From Azolla caroliniana (Eukaryota; Polypodiophyta): 64,000 nt of DNA. The position numbers and the translations under genes were made by a program. Below, piece by piece: positions 33,823 through 46,500 of the stretch. The stretch is taken from assembly GCA_043228905.1 (NCBI GenBank), contig JBHGNT010000013.1, forward strand, positions 10,664,001 to 10,728,000. The letters run 5' to 3'. A model generated the notes under the pieces. The model did not search any database, had not been told where the DNA came from, and saw only the letters and a list, made by a program, of their open reading frames with translations. The stretch's first letter is position 1. The number at the start of each line of letters is the position of its first letter.

Positions 33823-36800
33823 TACTCCCCCTCTTTAAAACATTGCACTCTTGCAATGGAAAGTTAGGGAAGTTAGTTGTTAGAGTCGTTTCGCGTTCCC
33901 ATGTGGCATCTTTGATTGATTTATCCATCCATTTTATTTTAAATTCTCGGATTTCCTTAGTACGTAATTTTTTTGTTTTAACATCGAGAATTCTTTCTGG
34001 TACATGTGGTTTAGAAGATAAATCTTCAGAAGTAACCAGAGTTTCAGTTGTAACTGTATTGTCGCCAGAACCTAGAAGTTCTTTTAGACGACTTACATGA
34101 AAGACTGGATGGATTCCAACACCATCGGGAAGAGCGAGACGATAGGCTGATGATCCAATGCGTTTGAGGACTGTAAAAGGTCCACAAAACCGTGGGGCTA
34201 ACTTAGCGCACTTACCCGTAGACAATGTCTTAGAATTGTGAGGTACACGTAAAAATACCTTCTGTCCAGGGCTGAATACACGAGGTTGCCTATGATGATC
34301 GGCATAAAAACGCGCTCTATCTTGAGCTGTTTTTATATTATCCCGTGCAATATGCAACATATCTTGCATATCCCGAAGAAAGTTTTGCGTACTTCGCAAC
34401 TCATCATGATGTATATTAACATCAATCGGGGCTCGTGGCTGAAATCCATACATCAACATAAAAGGACTATATCCCGTCGACGTATGCTTGGAGCTGTTAT
34501 AAGCAAACTCCAAAATTGGGAGGTAACGTTCCCATTTTGTTGGTTTTGCACCAACGTATGCTCGAAGCATGTCCTCAATAATTTGATTTACTCGTTCTGT
34601 CTGTCCATCGGATTGAGGATGATCCGTGGAGCTCATGCTCAACGTAGTTTCTAACTTCTTAAAGACTTGCGTCCAGAAGTCACTAGTAAACTTTGGATCT
34701 CGGTCACTCACGATATCCATCGGTAACCCGTAAAAACGAAATAACTCATCAACGAATTGGTAAGCCAATTCAGGAGCTGTTACCGTGGTTTTAGTAGCAA
34801 TAAATCTGGCCATTTTAGTTAGTCTGTCAACCACAACCCATATGGCATCATGACCTTTTTGGGTGCGAGGAAGGCTAACAATAAAATCCATGGATATACT
34901 TTCCCACTTATTATTGGGAATGTCCAAGGGATGTAAAAGTCCTGCGGCTTTAAGTCGCTCGGCTTTGTTAACCTGACATTGGTGACATTTAGTCACATAG
35001 CTATGTATGTCAGGACGCATCTTAGGCCAATAAAATTGAGTGGAGATGAGAACGAGTGTACGATGTATTCCAGGGTGCCCTGCTGAGGGTGCATCATGGC
35101 ATTCAAAAAGAATTCTCTTTTTGACCTCAGGCAAATCTGGAACACAAACCTTCCCATTACGGTAGAGCAGACCGTTAGCAATGTGGAAGTATTCCTTCGA
35201 GGGTGTGGTGGTGTCTGTTCCAGACTCGACTCTTGCCCAGTATTTTGCAAAATAATTGTCATCAGGATACTTTCCTCGAAGGTGATCATAAAGATCTGAT
35301 GTTATTTCAGTGAAGCTAAGCATGTTAACTTCACGGATGCGACTTAGTGCATCAGCGACAGTATTCATGGAACCTTTACGATATCGTATGGAAAAATCAA
35401 AGTCCTGGATGAGATCAGCCCATCGTGCCTTACGACCTTTCAGGTCTTGTTGGTCACAAAAATATTTCAAGGACTCGTGGTCCGTAGTTACCACAAAGCG
35501 ATTTCCATAAAGATAATGGCGCCATGTTTTGAGCGCATGTATAACCGCAAATAATTCCTTTTCTTGAACGGTATACCGACATTGAGCAGAATCAAGTTTC
35601 TTACTCTCGAATGCTATTGGTTTACCATCTTGATACAAGACAGCACCTATAGCATAATCGCTTGCGTCGGTTTCAACCTCAAAAGGTTTTGAAGGATCGG
35701 GTAAAAGAAGTGAAGGAGCCTTGCATACCAAGTCCTTGAGTTCCTTAAAGGCGAGGTCTAGTGTAGCATTCCACACAATAGGTTTTGTAGACTTACGCGT
35801 TTGACCTTTTAGAAGATCAGTAAACGGCGTCGTCAATTGTGAGTAATTACGAAGAGATTTTCGCAAAAATCCGACAAAACCAAGGAATGATCGAACTTGT
35901 CGAATATTCCGAAGAGTGGGCCAAAGCTTGATTTTCTCGATGCGAGAAGGATCAATTTCAACTCCTCGTTCGGTTATGAGATGTCCAAGATAAGTAATTG
36001 ATTTCTTGAAGAACTCACATTTTGAGATCTTCGCGTAAAATTGTTTGTCACGCAATATTTGTAAAACAAAGCGGACATGTCTAGCATGTTCTTGTAATGT
36101 ACGGCTATAAACTAAAATATCATCTAAGAAGATAACGACAAATTTTCCAAGTTGTTCTCGGAAAATGTCATTCATTTCTTGTTGAAATGTAGCCGGAGCA
36201 TTGGTCAAACCAAAAGGCATAACCAAAAACTCATAATGGCCGTAGCGCGTACGAAATGTTGTTTTAGGAACATCGTCCTCACTTATTCGTATTTGATGGT
36301 AGCCAGTACGGAGATCAAGTTTCGTAAAATACCGAGCTCCCTGGAGACGGTCAATTAGATCGTCAGCCCGGGGCAATGGGTACGAATTCTTGATCGTCAC
36401 TTTATTCAAGCGTCGGTAATTAATACACATACGCCATGTGCCCTCTTTCTTTTTAACCAAGAGAACTGGTGCACCCCATGGAGATTTACTATAACGTATA
36501 TAACCCATTCGTAAATAGTCCTTAAGTTGCTTAGCTACCTCATCCTCTTCAGATCGACTTAGGCGATACGGAGGTATACTAATGGGTGCAACGCCAGGTA
36601 CAATATCTATACGATGGTCTATATTACGTTTAGGAGGTAAACCATCGGGTAGTTCACTCGGAAAAACATCACGAAAATCGTTTACGATTTCATCAAGTTG
36701 TTTTTGTTCAAAATATGTTAATTGACCCGAGACATTATCGATATTGTAAACGTGAATGTCCGGATCAAGTACACAATAAAATAACGTAGAACAAGACAAC

Positions 36801-38332
36801 TCGGATATTGATGGACACGAGGAAACAATCGAGAGGGATTGTTTTTTTACACATTGAATAAAATGCGTACAATCGTTGAGTACAAAAGAAATGGAATGGT
36901 GAACCCAATCAATAAATAAAGAAGAGCTTTTATTATAAAACCAGGGATAACCCAGTATTACATCGGTGGTACTAAGATTCATTACATGGAAGTCTACTTC
37001 CTCTATATAGGTATCAATAGAAATTCCTAAAGAATGAATCGCCCCGTTGATGTGTTGTACTCTTCCATCAGCCAAGTGCACCATGTAGGTGTGATCACTT
37101 ACGGTGGGTTGGATTCCCCATATCTGTACCAAACGATCATTCACAAAATTGTGTGAGCTTCCCGAATCAAATAAAAATTGTACGGTAGATCCATTGATAT
37201 ACCCGTTTGCACGTAGTAAATCATTGGGACCCAATACATAATGAGGGAAAGAACATTGACAATTACTCAAATGATGTGTATAGACCTGAAGGACATTAGG
37301 AATCTGACCTTTATGGTCTGTAGCTTTAGGTTTGGCGTCGTGCTCTTTTCGTTGGAGCTTACGACATTGCTCTTTTGTATGACCCTTCTTTTTGCAGAAT
37401 ACGCAAAAAGGATGTTGTCGCTTATAATCGCGATCCATGAATTCGTTGGGTGTCTTGCGTTTCCCAGCGAATTGCGACTGCTTAGTCCCGGGCGCTTCGT
37501 TGGGTTTGTTATGGTCCTTCTTCGAAGTGCGTTGATAGCGAAGAACTATCTCGACGGCCTCTTCGAAGGATTTTGGATCCTTATCGTGCACTATCCAGTG
37601 ATAGTCCGAATTGGGGATGCCATTGACAAAACAAGCTATTAACCAATTGTCCCCTTCTAGACCCGATTTTTGGATTTGGGTTCTAGCATGGTGGACATAA
37701 TCTTCTAGCGAGGAAAACTTCCTGCTAGAGAGGTTCATTAAAGCTTGTGTTGCCTCAGTTCGAGAGGGAGGTTGTAGAAATTGACCCTTGAAAACTGTGA
37801 CAAAGTCTGTCCAGGTCTCGGGCAATCTCCCCAAAGTTCGGAGCCCACGCCACCAAGCGGCGGCCTTACCCCCTAGTTCTCGGCCGACATATGCAATCTT
37901 CGTACTATCTGGCGTGGGATAGAGCTCAAAATGAGACTCCCATCGGCCCAGCCACGTGCAGATTGCTTCTTCGGTTCTTTCCTTTTTATCTCCCGTAAAT
38001 GGCTTTACGACAAATGATGGTTCACCCTGACGCTCATCAGGTCTATTAATCTCATTTTGGAGACTAATGACTCGTGCCTCGAGAGCACTTTGAGATTGCC
38101 GAAATTCGGTCATCTGCTGCGCGGTTGAACTAAGGAAATGTTGTACTTGTAAAATATACGCCTCAATGGACATTGTCCCAGGAGGATTTCCTTGAGTTCT
38201 TTCCGCTTGAGCGGAGGGCATCGGGTCGTTATTCTGAGCCATTGAATGATTATTTCTGGCAAAGAAATAAGATAAGGTCAGACAAATAGTCATAACATCT
38301 TGTCGTGGTGTAAACATATCATGGGCAAACAT
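33809..38332 (-). CDS. Gag-pol polyprotein of chromovirus B
   Basis: An uninterrupted frame of 1,507 codons with the same domain order and catalytic residues as copy A: knuckle, DSGSS protease, FLDD RT, RNase H, DD35E integrase, C-terminal chromodomain. I count about 19 amino-acid differences from copy A (about 1.3%), scattered (for example V/A in gag, T/K before the RT, L/P in the integrase C-terminus) and none at catalytic residues. The likely biological start is the ATG 30 codons in (38242). It appears coding-competent. Confidence 0.95.
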   Translation of the reverse strand: MFAHDMFTPRQDVMTICLTLSYFFARNNHSMAQNNDPMPSAQAERTQGNPPGTMSIEAYILQVQHFLSSTAQQMTEFRQSQSALEARVISLQNEINRPDERQGEPSFVVKPFTGDKKERTEEAICTWLGRWESHFELYPTPDSTKIAYVGRELGGKAAAWWRGLRTLGRLPETWTDFVTVFKGQFLQPPSRTEATQALMNLSSRKFSSLEDYVHHARTQIQKSGLEGDNWLIACFVNGIPNSDYHWIVHDKDPKSFEEAVEIVLRYQRTSKKDHNKPNEAPGTKQSQFAGKRKTPNEFMDRDYKRQHPFCVFCKKKGHTKEQCRKLQRKEHDAKPKATDHKGQIPNVLQVYTHHLSNCQCSFPHYVLGPNDLLRANGYINGSTVQFLFDSGSSHNFVNDRLVQIWGIQPTVSDHTYMVHLADGRVQHINGAIHSLGISIDTYIEEVDFHVMNLSTTDVILGYPWFYNKSSSLFIDWVHHSISFVLNDCTHFIQCVKKQSLSIVSSCPSISELSCSTLFYCVLDPDIHVYNIDNVSGQLTYFEQKQLDEIVNDFRDVFPSELPDGLPPKRNIDHRIDIVPGVAPISIPPYRLSRSEEDEVAKQLKDYLRMGYIRYSKSPWGAPVLLVKKKEGTWRMCINYRRLNKVTIKNSYPLPRADDLIDRLQGARYFTKLDLRTGYHQIRISEDDVPKTTFRTRYGHYEFLVMPFGLTNAPATFQQEMNDIFREQLGKFVVIFLDDILVYSRTLQEHARHVRFVLQILRDKQFYAKISKCEFFKKSITYLGHLITERGVEIDPSRIEKIKLWPTLRNIRQVRSFLGFVGFLRKSLRNYSQLTTPFTDLLKGQTRKSTKPIVWNATLDLAFKELKDLVCKAPSLLLPDPSKPFEVETDASDYAIGAVLYQDGKPIAFESKKLDSAQCRYTVQEKELFAVIHALKTWRHYLYGNRFVVTTDHESLKYFCDQQDLKGRKARWADLIQDFDFSIRYRKGSMNTVADALSRIREVNMLSFTEITSDLYDHLRGKYPDDNYFAKYWARVESGTDTTTPSKEYFHIANGLLYRNGKVCVPDLPEVKKRILFECHDAPSAGHPGIHRTLVLISTQFYWPKMRPDIHSYVTKCHQCQVNKAERLKAAGLLHPLDIPNNKWESISMDFIVSLPRTQKGHDAIWVVVDRLTKMARFIATKTTVTAPELAYQFVDELFRFYGLPMDIVSDRDPKFTSDFWTQVFKKLETTLSMSSTDHPQSDGQTERVNQIIEDMLRAYVGAKPTKWERYLPILEFAYNSSKHTSTGYSPFMLMYGFQPRAPIDVNIHHDELRSTQNFLRDMQDMLHIARDNIKTAQDRARFYADHHRQPRVFSPGQKVFLRVPHNSKTLSTGKCAKLAPRFCGPFTVLKRIGSSAYRLALPDGVGIHPVFHVSRLKELLGSGDNTVTTETLVTSEDLSSKPHVPERILDVKTKKLRTKEIREFKIKWMDKSIKDATWERETTLTTNFPNFPLQECNVLKRGSMLRA

Positions 38333-39926
38333 TAATCGATATCATGATCTCACGTCAATACCCCTCTAGACGTATGAGATGAGGTTCAAGATCAGGTTAC
38401 TATGGTAACACAGAGGTGTTTTAAAAACCATGGGGGTGACAAATGAATGCCTTTCCCTGATCTCTATATCGATTTTTTTCATGGCGGCTCCCCGAGGCTC
38501 AACCATGTATGTTCGCGTCATGAATAGTTTATACACGAAAAAAATGTTAACAATAACTATGTTTCTGTGCCCACATATGTGGTTTCGGCTCTTTAAGTCC
38601 TATTACGAGGACCCCGAAGTGCACTTAGACCTAAAGTCTAAACATGTATTATAGTCATATGTATCAACGATGTTGTATGGTGTTGGTCATATTTGAACTC
38701 GAGACCTCGAGGACAAATACATTAAACACTTGAGCCAACCAAGTAGATTGCGCGTCTTGAATGTTTAATGTTTGAGGCGTATTCGAGATATGCGAGGCAT
38801 TTGCCCCTATATGTTTTTGTTTAAAAGAAACATATAGGTCAAGTGGCCTTATTTCTCCCTCATTTACCAAAACTATGTTGATACGTTACCTAACCTCAAG
38901 TCTCGTAATTACGATGGCATATGCCAAAGGGCAACCTAATGGTCAAGCCAAATGAGCCCTCATTTCGTAGTAGGCTCACGTGGGCCATCACATGGTCACG
39001 TCATTACGAATGCCTCTCGTAAGAACGAGCTCATGGTGGCATCGTATCCATGTAACGAGGGGAGATGTTGGATACGTGTGTCATTAGAGCGACCCTACTT
39101 GATGTGGATCAAGCCCGACGTATTCAACATCATTTTGACTATACGAGGTTCGTTACGTAACGAAATATCAAAGTGACCAACAGGAATTTCAACAATAAAA
39201 ATTGTTGATAAAAGGGATGGTGACAACGCCATTCTCACAAAAATGTGAGGACGGCCACCAAAATCCTCTCCCCAAGTAGGAAAACATTTGATATGAATCA
39301 CGTAATCTAAAATATACACATATGTCAATATATCACATATATACGATCAGAGACGTATATAAGTGACCACATATGCGTATACTAAATGAATCGTTTTTTT
39401 TATATAGCCAACAATGATGTATTCGGGATACGTAATCGAGGCATATACCTCTACGCACACGAAACATCCGAAAATAAGGTTAAGCGTAATTCGCAATTGA
39501 GGTATTGACCTCTTACGCATAGTAAATCCAACGCATATCATTTCGAACGAATCGAGGTATTGACCTCGTACGCGAACGTAACATATGTTCGTGAACGTAA
39601 TACGCAATTGAGGTAGTAACCTCGTACGCATACGACACTCATCACATATGATTTATATGTCAAACGAGGTATTGACCTCGTGGACATATGTAAACGTTTA
39701 AGATAACCAATTAAATACCACGCCAACATCATTGAATATATGAAAAAAAAACTACATATTAAGTATACACATGTATAGAAGGGAGAAGAAAAATTAGATA
39801 AAAAATTAAGGAAAATTTACCGAAGTTCTTTCGCTAATCCTTGTCTGCATGAAGGCGACCGCACAACGATCAATCGCCATCCCACGCGAAGACAAAAAGA
39901 AAACCAAAAGAAACGTTAGTACATAG

Positions 39927-39938
39927 GCTCTGATACCA
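39927..39938 (-). promoter_or_regulatory. Primer-binding site (initiator tRNA-Met) of chromovirus B
   Basis: GCTCTGATACCA on the plus strand, the complement of TGGTATCAGAGC, two bases from the LTR end. Confidence 0.95.
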
Positions 39939-39940
39939 AA

Positions 39941-40405
39941 TATTAGAGATTAGGTACTAAAGTAAGCATAAAATAAGGATATATCAATGATAGATCTAGA
40001 AAGAATAGAGAGAAAAGAGAGAAAGAAGGATGCCGATCCACCCGACCACCCCCGAGCGAAGGGATCGAGACGGACTCGAGCCTCGATCGGCGTCCCATAC
40101 CACCGCCTTGGCGTCGAGTCGTACCTGGACGATAGCGCACTTGCTACAAGAGTCGTTCCACTCACGGACAGAGTCTCGACGTAGTCAATGCATGCCCAAA
40201 TGAGGGTAGCTAGGCCTCTTATTTATAGTAATTCTCAAGGCCCCCAGCCATGTTCACACTTGGCCTCATGGGTTGTCTCAATCCCGAGGATTAAAAGTAA
40301 TCCTCCCCTTCTTTAGACTCTTTGTTTAACCCTCACACTTATCCACGTGTATAGAATACTACGACAATTCTCACCACGGGATATTATATGGTCATGCCCG
40401 TAACA
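39941..40405 (-). repeat. 5' LTR of chromovirus B
   Basis: 465 bp. Differs from B's 3' LTR at about three positions (near 33370/39953, in GAAGGATGCC versus GAAGGGTGCC, and in GATAGCGCAC versus GATAGCGCGC). Confidence 0.95.
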
Positions 40406-40437
40406 TACTGGGCATGACCATATAATATCCCGTAACA
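40406..40437 (-). repeat. 32-bp inverted extension at the 5' terminus of chromovirus B
   Basis: In element orientation the TSD is followed by TGTTACGGG, then the reverse complement of the LTR's CATGACCATATAATAT, then CCC, then AGTA, and only then the normal LTR start TGTTACGGG. AGTA is the four bases that precede the 3' LTR next to the polypurine tract. The new outer end again begins TGTTACGGG. Confidence 0.9.
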
Positions 40438-40442
40438 GCTTG

Positions 40443-41340
40443 CATAGAGAACTAGGGGTGTAAAATGATTGGGAATAAGATTAATTTAATTGGGACTAGA
40501 AAACATCTAACTATGGCTTGAGTCGATGTTTGGTGCAACGTAACATTAGAAAGAATCATAGGATGAGTCAGCTACTTGAAAGCAATTTTTCTGGAACTTT
40601 GATTGCCAATAGAGCGCCCAATATTTGCCCAACATTTTCTTTCAAGATAGAAGATATTGTGGTACAAGGGTTGTGATCAATGCAATCAAAAGGGATTGTG
40701 CATGGCTTGCCATGTTTTACTCCCAAAAATCCCAATGACATATGCGAGTGTGCCCACTAGTCAAGCAGCATAGACATCCATCCTTCAACAAGAGGAATAT
40801 GAGTAAAGACCTATTGGAGACCTATTGGATGTCATCCACGCGAACGTATGGGGCCCAGCTCAAAACAAGACAATCATTACCTTCATGGATGATTAACTTC
40901 ATTAGCGTCATGGATAATTGTTTGTAGCATACCTTGATATGCTTGATGAAGATGAGAAGTTGAGGTCTTCCCTCACTTTCTCAAGTATCATGTGGAAAAT
41001 GAGACAAATCGCAAGATTCAATGCTTATAGTTCGATGGTAGCCGAGAATACCTCTAAATCGAGTTCACTGGCTATCTCAAACAGGGGGATTTGTCATGAA
41101 CTCCGTTGTTGGTATACACCACAACAAAAATGGTGTTGTTGAGAGGAAGAATCGCACAAATCTTGAGATGGCTTGCACTATGCTATAGGAGAATAACATG
41201 CCAAAGATCTACTAGGCAGATGCAATAATCAGTACTCTGTATCTCACCAATGGGTGCACGACTGAGGTTGTAAATATGAGAAGTATTTCAGAAGAAAGTT
41301 GAACCTTTCCACATGAAGGCTTTTGACAACATTGCATGTG
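40443..41340 (+). pseudogene. Copia element I, 3' half (integrase), decayed
   Basis: With frame changes the plus strand reads like a copia integrase: GIVHGLP then KQHRHP near 40690-40790, AQNKTIITFMDD near 40860, then YTPQQ/HNKNGVVERKNRT near 41110-41160 and NNMPKIY near 41190. Many stops. A copy of the roughly 50 bp left of chromovirus B (AAAACATCTAACTAT...GCTTG) recurs at about 40465-40521, so the target already contained a short duplication. Confidence 0.7.
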
Positions 41341-42126
41341 TGTCTCACAACCAAAGCTTGACAAAAGAGAATAAAAAAAACAGAGAGGAGAAGAAAGAGA
41401 GAAAATGGATATATTCTTATTATAAGAGGAAATGCACAAGATCATAAACTATAAGCTTTGACAAAGACTTGCATTGAACAGGAATGGTTTTAACAACACA
41501 TTATGTCATGTTTATATGCTAATAGCATGTGCCCCTTGGATATTGTAGGGTCATGACAACCCTTGAAATATTGTGCGGCCATGGAACCCCTTGGAATATT
41601 GTAGGGTCATGACACCCCTTGGATATATGCTAGGGTCATGACAACCTTTGGATGTTTGTAGGTTTCAATTTATGGTTTTATTATCGGTGTTGCCTTCCTT
41701 CCCGGAGGCGACACCTTCGATTTCCTAGCTGAAATCAGACCAAGAGTTGTGGTACGTGGTGGTCAAGGCGATACCAGAGAACAGGATTTCAAATATGTTA
41801 CATAAGGAAGGTCTCTTCCTTTTGCTAGTATGCAGAGAATGTTTCACCCCATCAATTGCATAAGGGACAACAATCACATAATACAAACACAAGAAATAGA
41901 CCCAAAACTATATGTATTATGAGTATGTAATGAATTCAGTTACACGGCCAACGGCCGGAATTAACAGCAAAGTAATAGTATGACCTAGACCCTCAAAATC
42001 TCGGCATCACGGGCTATAGTTCCCTTCTTCCCCCCCCCCCCGTCTCGTTCTCCTGTTCTTCTTTTTATAGCTTTTCCCTTCCTCTTTGCTTCGGTGCGCT
42101 TTGCTTCTTCCCGTTCTTGGCTACGC
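41341..42126. other. Non-coding spacer
   Basis: No gene seen. Around 41545-41660 there are three or four imperfect repeats of about 40 bp with CCCCTTGGATATTGTAGGGTC. A run of C lies near 42030-42041. Confidence 0.6.
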
Positions 42127-42134
42127 ATAGTACA

Positions 42135-42222
42135 GTTGTCTTCGTTCCTTACGGTTGTTCACCTACTTTCACCTACTTCCTATTACGTTTCTTAGAATTA
42201 CAATTTTGGCCCATGGACAACA
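42135..42222 (+). repeat. 88-bp direct repeat, left copy (right copy 44544-44631)
   Basis: GTTGTCTTCGTTCCTTAYGG...CCCATGGACAACA occurs here and again at 44544-44631 with about two mismatches. The 2.3 kb between holds an unidentified minus-strand frame and a G1-family LTR. The right copy begins about 10 bp after that LTR ends. Confidence 0.8.
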
Positions 42223-42672
42223 CCTGGCATGCCCATGGTCTTGGTCAAGTTGTCTTTCGGAAGCCAGTGGGGTGGTTTGTCGATCACGACAGATTTCTCT
42301 AGTAATAGATCAATTGTGTTCGGTGACGCTTCGCGGTCGAATCTACCTCCGGGGATGTTTGTTCATCGAGATTCCGTTTTTGTTGGGTTCCCACTAAGCG
42401 TGGGACCTCTGGAACAAGATGTGGGGGTTCTATCTATTTGGCCGGTTTTGGGTTTGGTGTCGGGCGGGGTGAAATTATTTTCAGTACCGCCTTATCACGG
42501 CCACGTATAGTGATGTTGTCCCCTTCTTCGATATTTTTCTCGGCTGGGGTTGTGGTGAGGCCCTAGGTATCGTCATCCTGCCACTCTTCATGCGACAACT
42601 GTAACGTGCACTATCGTTTGGCCTTAGGAGGTGGAGCAGGAAGTGCCAATGTTCAACATGGCGTCTGTGCGC

Positions 42673-43188
42673 CTAGGGAGGAGGGTAAAGCACGGCGGTG
42701 TATTGTGCTAGTACCAGTAAAAATCGTTTCCCCGATTGAAAGGAGACGATGGCCGCGCAGACTCCTTCGCCTATTATAATACCCCAATCGATGGCTCCAC
42801 CGTGATAAGTCGTGATGGTCAATCCTGCCTTCTTCTTTGGCATGTTATAGGGGTTGGCATGGACGTTGGCGTATTTGAGGAGAAAGTGGGCTAGGTTCCA
42901 GAAGAACTCATTGTGACCCCCATGAGTGTGATGGGCCTTTGCCGAGAGCGAATACTCTCCGAAGTGTTGCTCCAAAATATGTTGGGGTGGCACGTCAATG
43001 TCATGCTTGCCCCCTCTCTGCAGTCGCAGCGCTACACAAATCATATTGTTGCTAATGGTGTCTGGGTGGATGTTCTTGGCGATGGCCTAGGCTTTCGGGT
43101 GAGGAGGTGCTTCGAGGACGTTGAGATAACCCGTTAAGCCGTGTTTGGTTATCCAGGTGCGGAGCTCCTTAGATACTTCGAGCGGCAT
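42673..43188 (-). pseudogene. Unidentified minus-strand reading frame
   Basis: From an ATG at 43188 (MPLEVSKELRTWITKHGLTG) the frame meets one TAG at 43087-43089, then stays open to the stop at 42673-42675. It is rich in His and hydrophobic residues (HHTHGGHNEFFWNLAHFLL, NPYNMPKKKAG). I do not recognise the family. It lies between the 88-bp repeats and downstream of a G1-type LTR in the same orientation, so a retroelement gag or a captured gene piece are both possible. Confidence 0.4.
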
Positions 43189-43494
43189 GTTGTGATCGGA
43201 AAACTCAAAAGGTTGTGGAGATGGAGAGCGAGAGGGAGGTAGGTTACAAAGAGTAAGAGGGTGATATCAAGTTTGAGCAGAACGATTGTGGTCATTGTGG
43301 TTGTTGTTGCTTCTTTTATGTGAATGCCTCGGTTCTTGAGACGTGCCCTTATTCCCTAGATTGAGAATCTTCCCTACCATATTGATAGTTAAGGGCCACG
43401 CGTTGTGTGAACCGTCTATACTTTCTTTTCTTGAAGATCGTTCCTCGTCTTTAAATAGTGAGTGGGTCTCTTTTTTTTTCTTTTTTTTTTATAG

Positions 43495-44533
43495 TAACAA
43501 TGTACACGTGGAAGGTAGGTAGCAAGAAAGTATTTAAGATAGATTGAGAGAGATTGATATGACGAAAGAGAGATATTTAGATAAAGATTGAACTTTTAAC
43601 TTTTAGATTTAAGAGAGAAGATACATCAACAATAGGATTACAAGTTTCTTATTTTTCCCAAATTTTTCATTAGTTTCATTTGCTTGATTCCTCCACTCTT
43701 TTATAGATGCCCCCATGCATATGGTGCATGTGAGGGTGCAAGACATGCATGTAATGCATGAAATGCATGCAATGCATGCTTGCCATGTCATCATTTAAAC
43801 TCTCATGTATGAGAATTTAAATGTAAAGGTATAATGATAAAAATATAGCTTCTAAGGAAATGACTTAGCTTAGTGGTAAGTATATTGCTTCCTATAGAGG
43901 TGCAAGGTTCAATCCTTGCTCACATCCCTTTTGAAACACAAAATACTCCTAGGCTTTTGGTCTTGTATTTACACCGAAAATCTTCAAAACACCATGCACC
44001 GCGATCAACCGACCGATCCATCTATCCGGTCCCGTCTGTCCCGACCAATCCCAATCCGATCCTGTCCGTCACCATCCGGTCCCGGTCTCAGTCGTCGGTT
44101 GCCGTCTCGTTGGCTCCGTTCGGCCAAAACCTCTACATATAGTTAGGCCACACCCATTCATCCAATTAGTTTAGCTCAAGTCACCTTGAACATTCTATGA
44201 TTCACTCATAAACACAAAGTAATAAATTTTGGCCCTACTTATATACTCTGGGATCCTTATTTGTCTTGTCTATGTGGGATTACTCGTAGTTTTGTTTTTT
44301 TCTCTTCTTCTTCGCAAACTTCATACCCACATAACTTGCCACTTAGTTGTCCATTTTTATGTGATAAAGTGTATTCGAAAGCTCTTGAAGACCTCCATCT
44401 TTTTGTACCAAGATATTAAACTAGTATAAAATAATATCTTCACTATTATTGTTTTATGTTGTGTGTGAAGAACCACACTCAATTTTGTACATTCCATTCA
44501 ATTTTCACACTGTTGGCGAAAATCTTTACAACA
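43495..44533 (-). repeat. LTR of the G1 family (solo or partial)
   Basis: Collinear with 10530-11414: GTATTTAAGATAGATTG, CTTTTATAGATGCCC, repeated GCATGCA, tRNA-like module (43866-43915), CGGCCAAAACC, TCACCTTGAACATTC, and the end GAAAATCTTTACAACA at 44533. The minus-strand start TGTTGTAAAG parallels G1's TGTCGTGAAG. The other end seems truncated near 43495, after poly-T, and no PBS is next to it. Confidence 0.65.
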
Positions 44534-44689
44534 ACGTGTTGCGGTTGTCTTCGTTCCTTATGGTTGTTCACCTACTTTGACCTACTTCCTATTACGTTTC
44601 TTAGAATTACAATTTTGGCCCATGGACAACAATCGGCAAAAATATATATTTATAATTTATTGAATGTTCAAACACTCAAGTTACACATC

Positions 44690-46500
44690 AAGAAATGATA
44701 TTATTTGGAAAAAGCCTATGATCATGTGAACTAGTATTTCTCTCAAGTGTGATTTATTATGAGGTTTGGTCCTTGTCTATGTCAACTTGTTTTTTGCTAG
44801 TACAAAATTTAACATCTCGCGTGATGTTTAACGATGGAGTACTCCAATATTTTTTCTTATTAGATAAATGCAGCAATGGCCACTAAGTCCATTGTTATTT
44901 GTTATTGCTACACATCCTTAACTAGTAATGTTGTCAAATGTTACAACTAGTGATTTGCATATTCCTTCTAGCTAGTGGCACAAGCCTTGGTTGATGATTC
45001 TTTTATATTTCTACATGCCTCAAAAGAAAATCTTGAAAGGAATATACAAGTTTTGGATCAATTTGCCTTGGCTTCAAGGTTGCACATAAATTGGAGGATT
45101 TCTCACCTTAATTCTTGTGTTGAGAGTGATTTGGAATATTTGGGATAGCAAGGCCTAGTGATTACATGAGGATCAATCTATAGGCATTTGGGGTATCCAT
45201 TGGATGTTGATGTTGCAAATGTTCAACTGATTGACTGGATTGAAAATAAATCAAAGGATTGATTATGGTTGTGTTGCATGTATTACTCAAAGTGGTTTCA
45301 CATGTCATGGTACCCATGATATTATATTGTTTATCATTGTTGCCTTGGACCCATAAGGCATTACATACATTATTGCAACCTCTTCAGTTATGTTTTCATA
45401 GAAGGGAGAAAATATGGCAGTTACATGGATTTCATGGAATCATTTGACTACTCCCAAACAATTAGGAGGTGTTTCAATCTTAAATTTGGAAATGCATTTG
45501 ATGGCCCATAGATTTGCATTGTTATGAGATATGTGTCAACAAGTTCAACCATGAATATCTATAATACAATATTTTATTGAGCATGGTGAAGGATTAGTGA
45601 ATGGAATAACTAAGTTCCAAGCATCGTTGTTGCCATTGCTCAGTGGATGCATTCCTCTTAAGATTCAACAATTTGTATATGCTCAACAAATGGTTAGGTC
45701 TTGGCAAGATGCCTTTATTGTTTTGAGTGGGCACCATCAAGTAATCAAGAGCTTTGTCTTTCATTATAAAATGAATTTCTCGTTTCTTCTTAATTGTTGC
45801 ATTGGCATAGAAAGTAGAAGTTGAGAACTCAATTCAATTGTTTGCTTTGATTGGGAGGATGTGTTTGATACTTAATCTCAAACATTGTTGAAATTTGAAA
45901 ATGTAAAACGATGGTTATGCATTCCCCCAAATTACGGTTATTAAGAGAAATTTTAAGATATACAATTGTTACATGGATCTTTGACAATGAAAACAAATTG
46001 TGCTCCTTGGGTGGATTGGCAATTAAAGGATGATACATGCTTGTTACGCATCACTACAAAGATATTGTATCATCATTTAGTGTCGTTGTTGTCTTGGCTA
46101 TCACCTAAAGCATAAAAGATGTGGATAGTATGTTAGTCGAATGCAAGATGGTGGCAAATATTGCAATATGTTTGTCATTTCTATTTTCCATTTCCTACTA
46201 AAGTAATCATAAGTAGACTCGTGATTGATGGGTTCCCTTTAGGTTCAACTTTACGTAGACGAGGATTGGATTCAGGTACATGCTTGTTTTGCACAAATCC
46301 ATAGGAAGACAATACACATGGGCTCATTAAATGCAATATAGCTCATATTAGAGTTTTAACGAGTGTTATCTTGTTGTTATTTGATGCCCCAACAATGGGT
46401 TTTTGCTTAGTATGTTCAAAATGGTCTAGATGTGAGCTTGGAGATCTTGTCCCAAAATTTACAATATTGGGTTCGCAACACATTTGGAATATGTGTTATG
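44690..46500 (+). pseudogene. LINE (L1-type) reverse transcriptase remnant
   Basis: Across several frames: LEKAYDHVN near 44712, ALVDDSFIFLHAS near 44985 (the F/YADD-like box), VLDQFALAS followed by LHINWR, YPLDVDVANVQLIDWI near 45190-45240, ILNLEMHLMA-like near 45480, and a zinc-binding tail (DGFPLGSTLRRRGLDSGTCLFC, THGLIKCN) near 46225-46345. This is the order of the RT and zf-RVT region of plant L1 elements. There is no endonuclease domain nearby. Heavily decayed. Confidence 0.7.

Larger units (their letters stand above)
33358..40437 (-). mobile_element. Chromovirus copy B, full-length, with fold-back extension at its 5' end
   Basis: Inverted relative to copy A. LTRs lie at 33358-33822 and 39941-40405, with about three differences in 465 bp, so it is slightly older than A. 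The TSD gcttg is at 33353-33357 and 40438-40442. The duplication lies outside an extra 32-bp inverted segment (40406-40437), so that segment is part of the inserted DNA. Gag-pol is open. Confidence 0.95.

Noticed and set aside
42117-42510. Overlapping plus-strand frames of 61-93 codons
   Set aside because: No motif, mutually overlapping, partly inside the 88-bp repeat.
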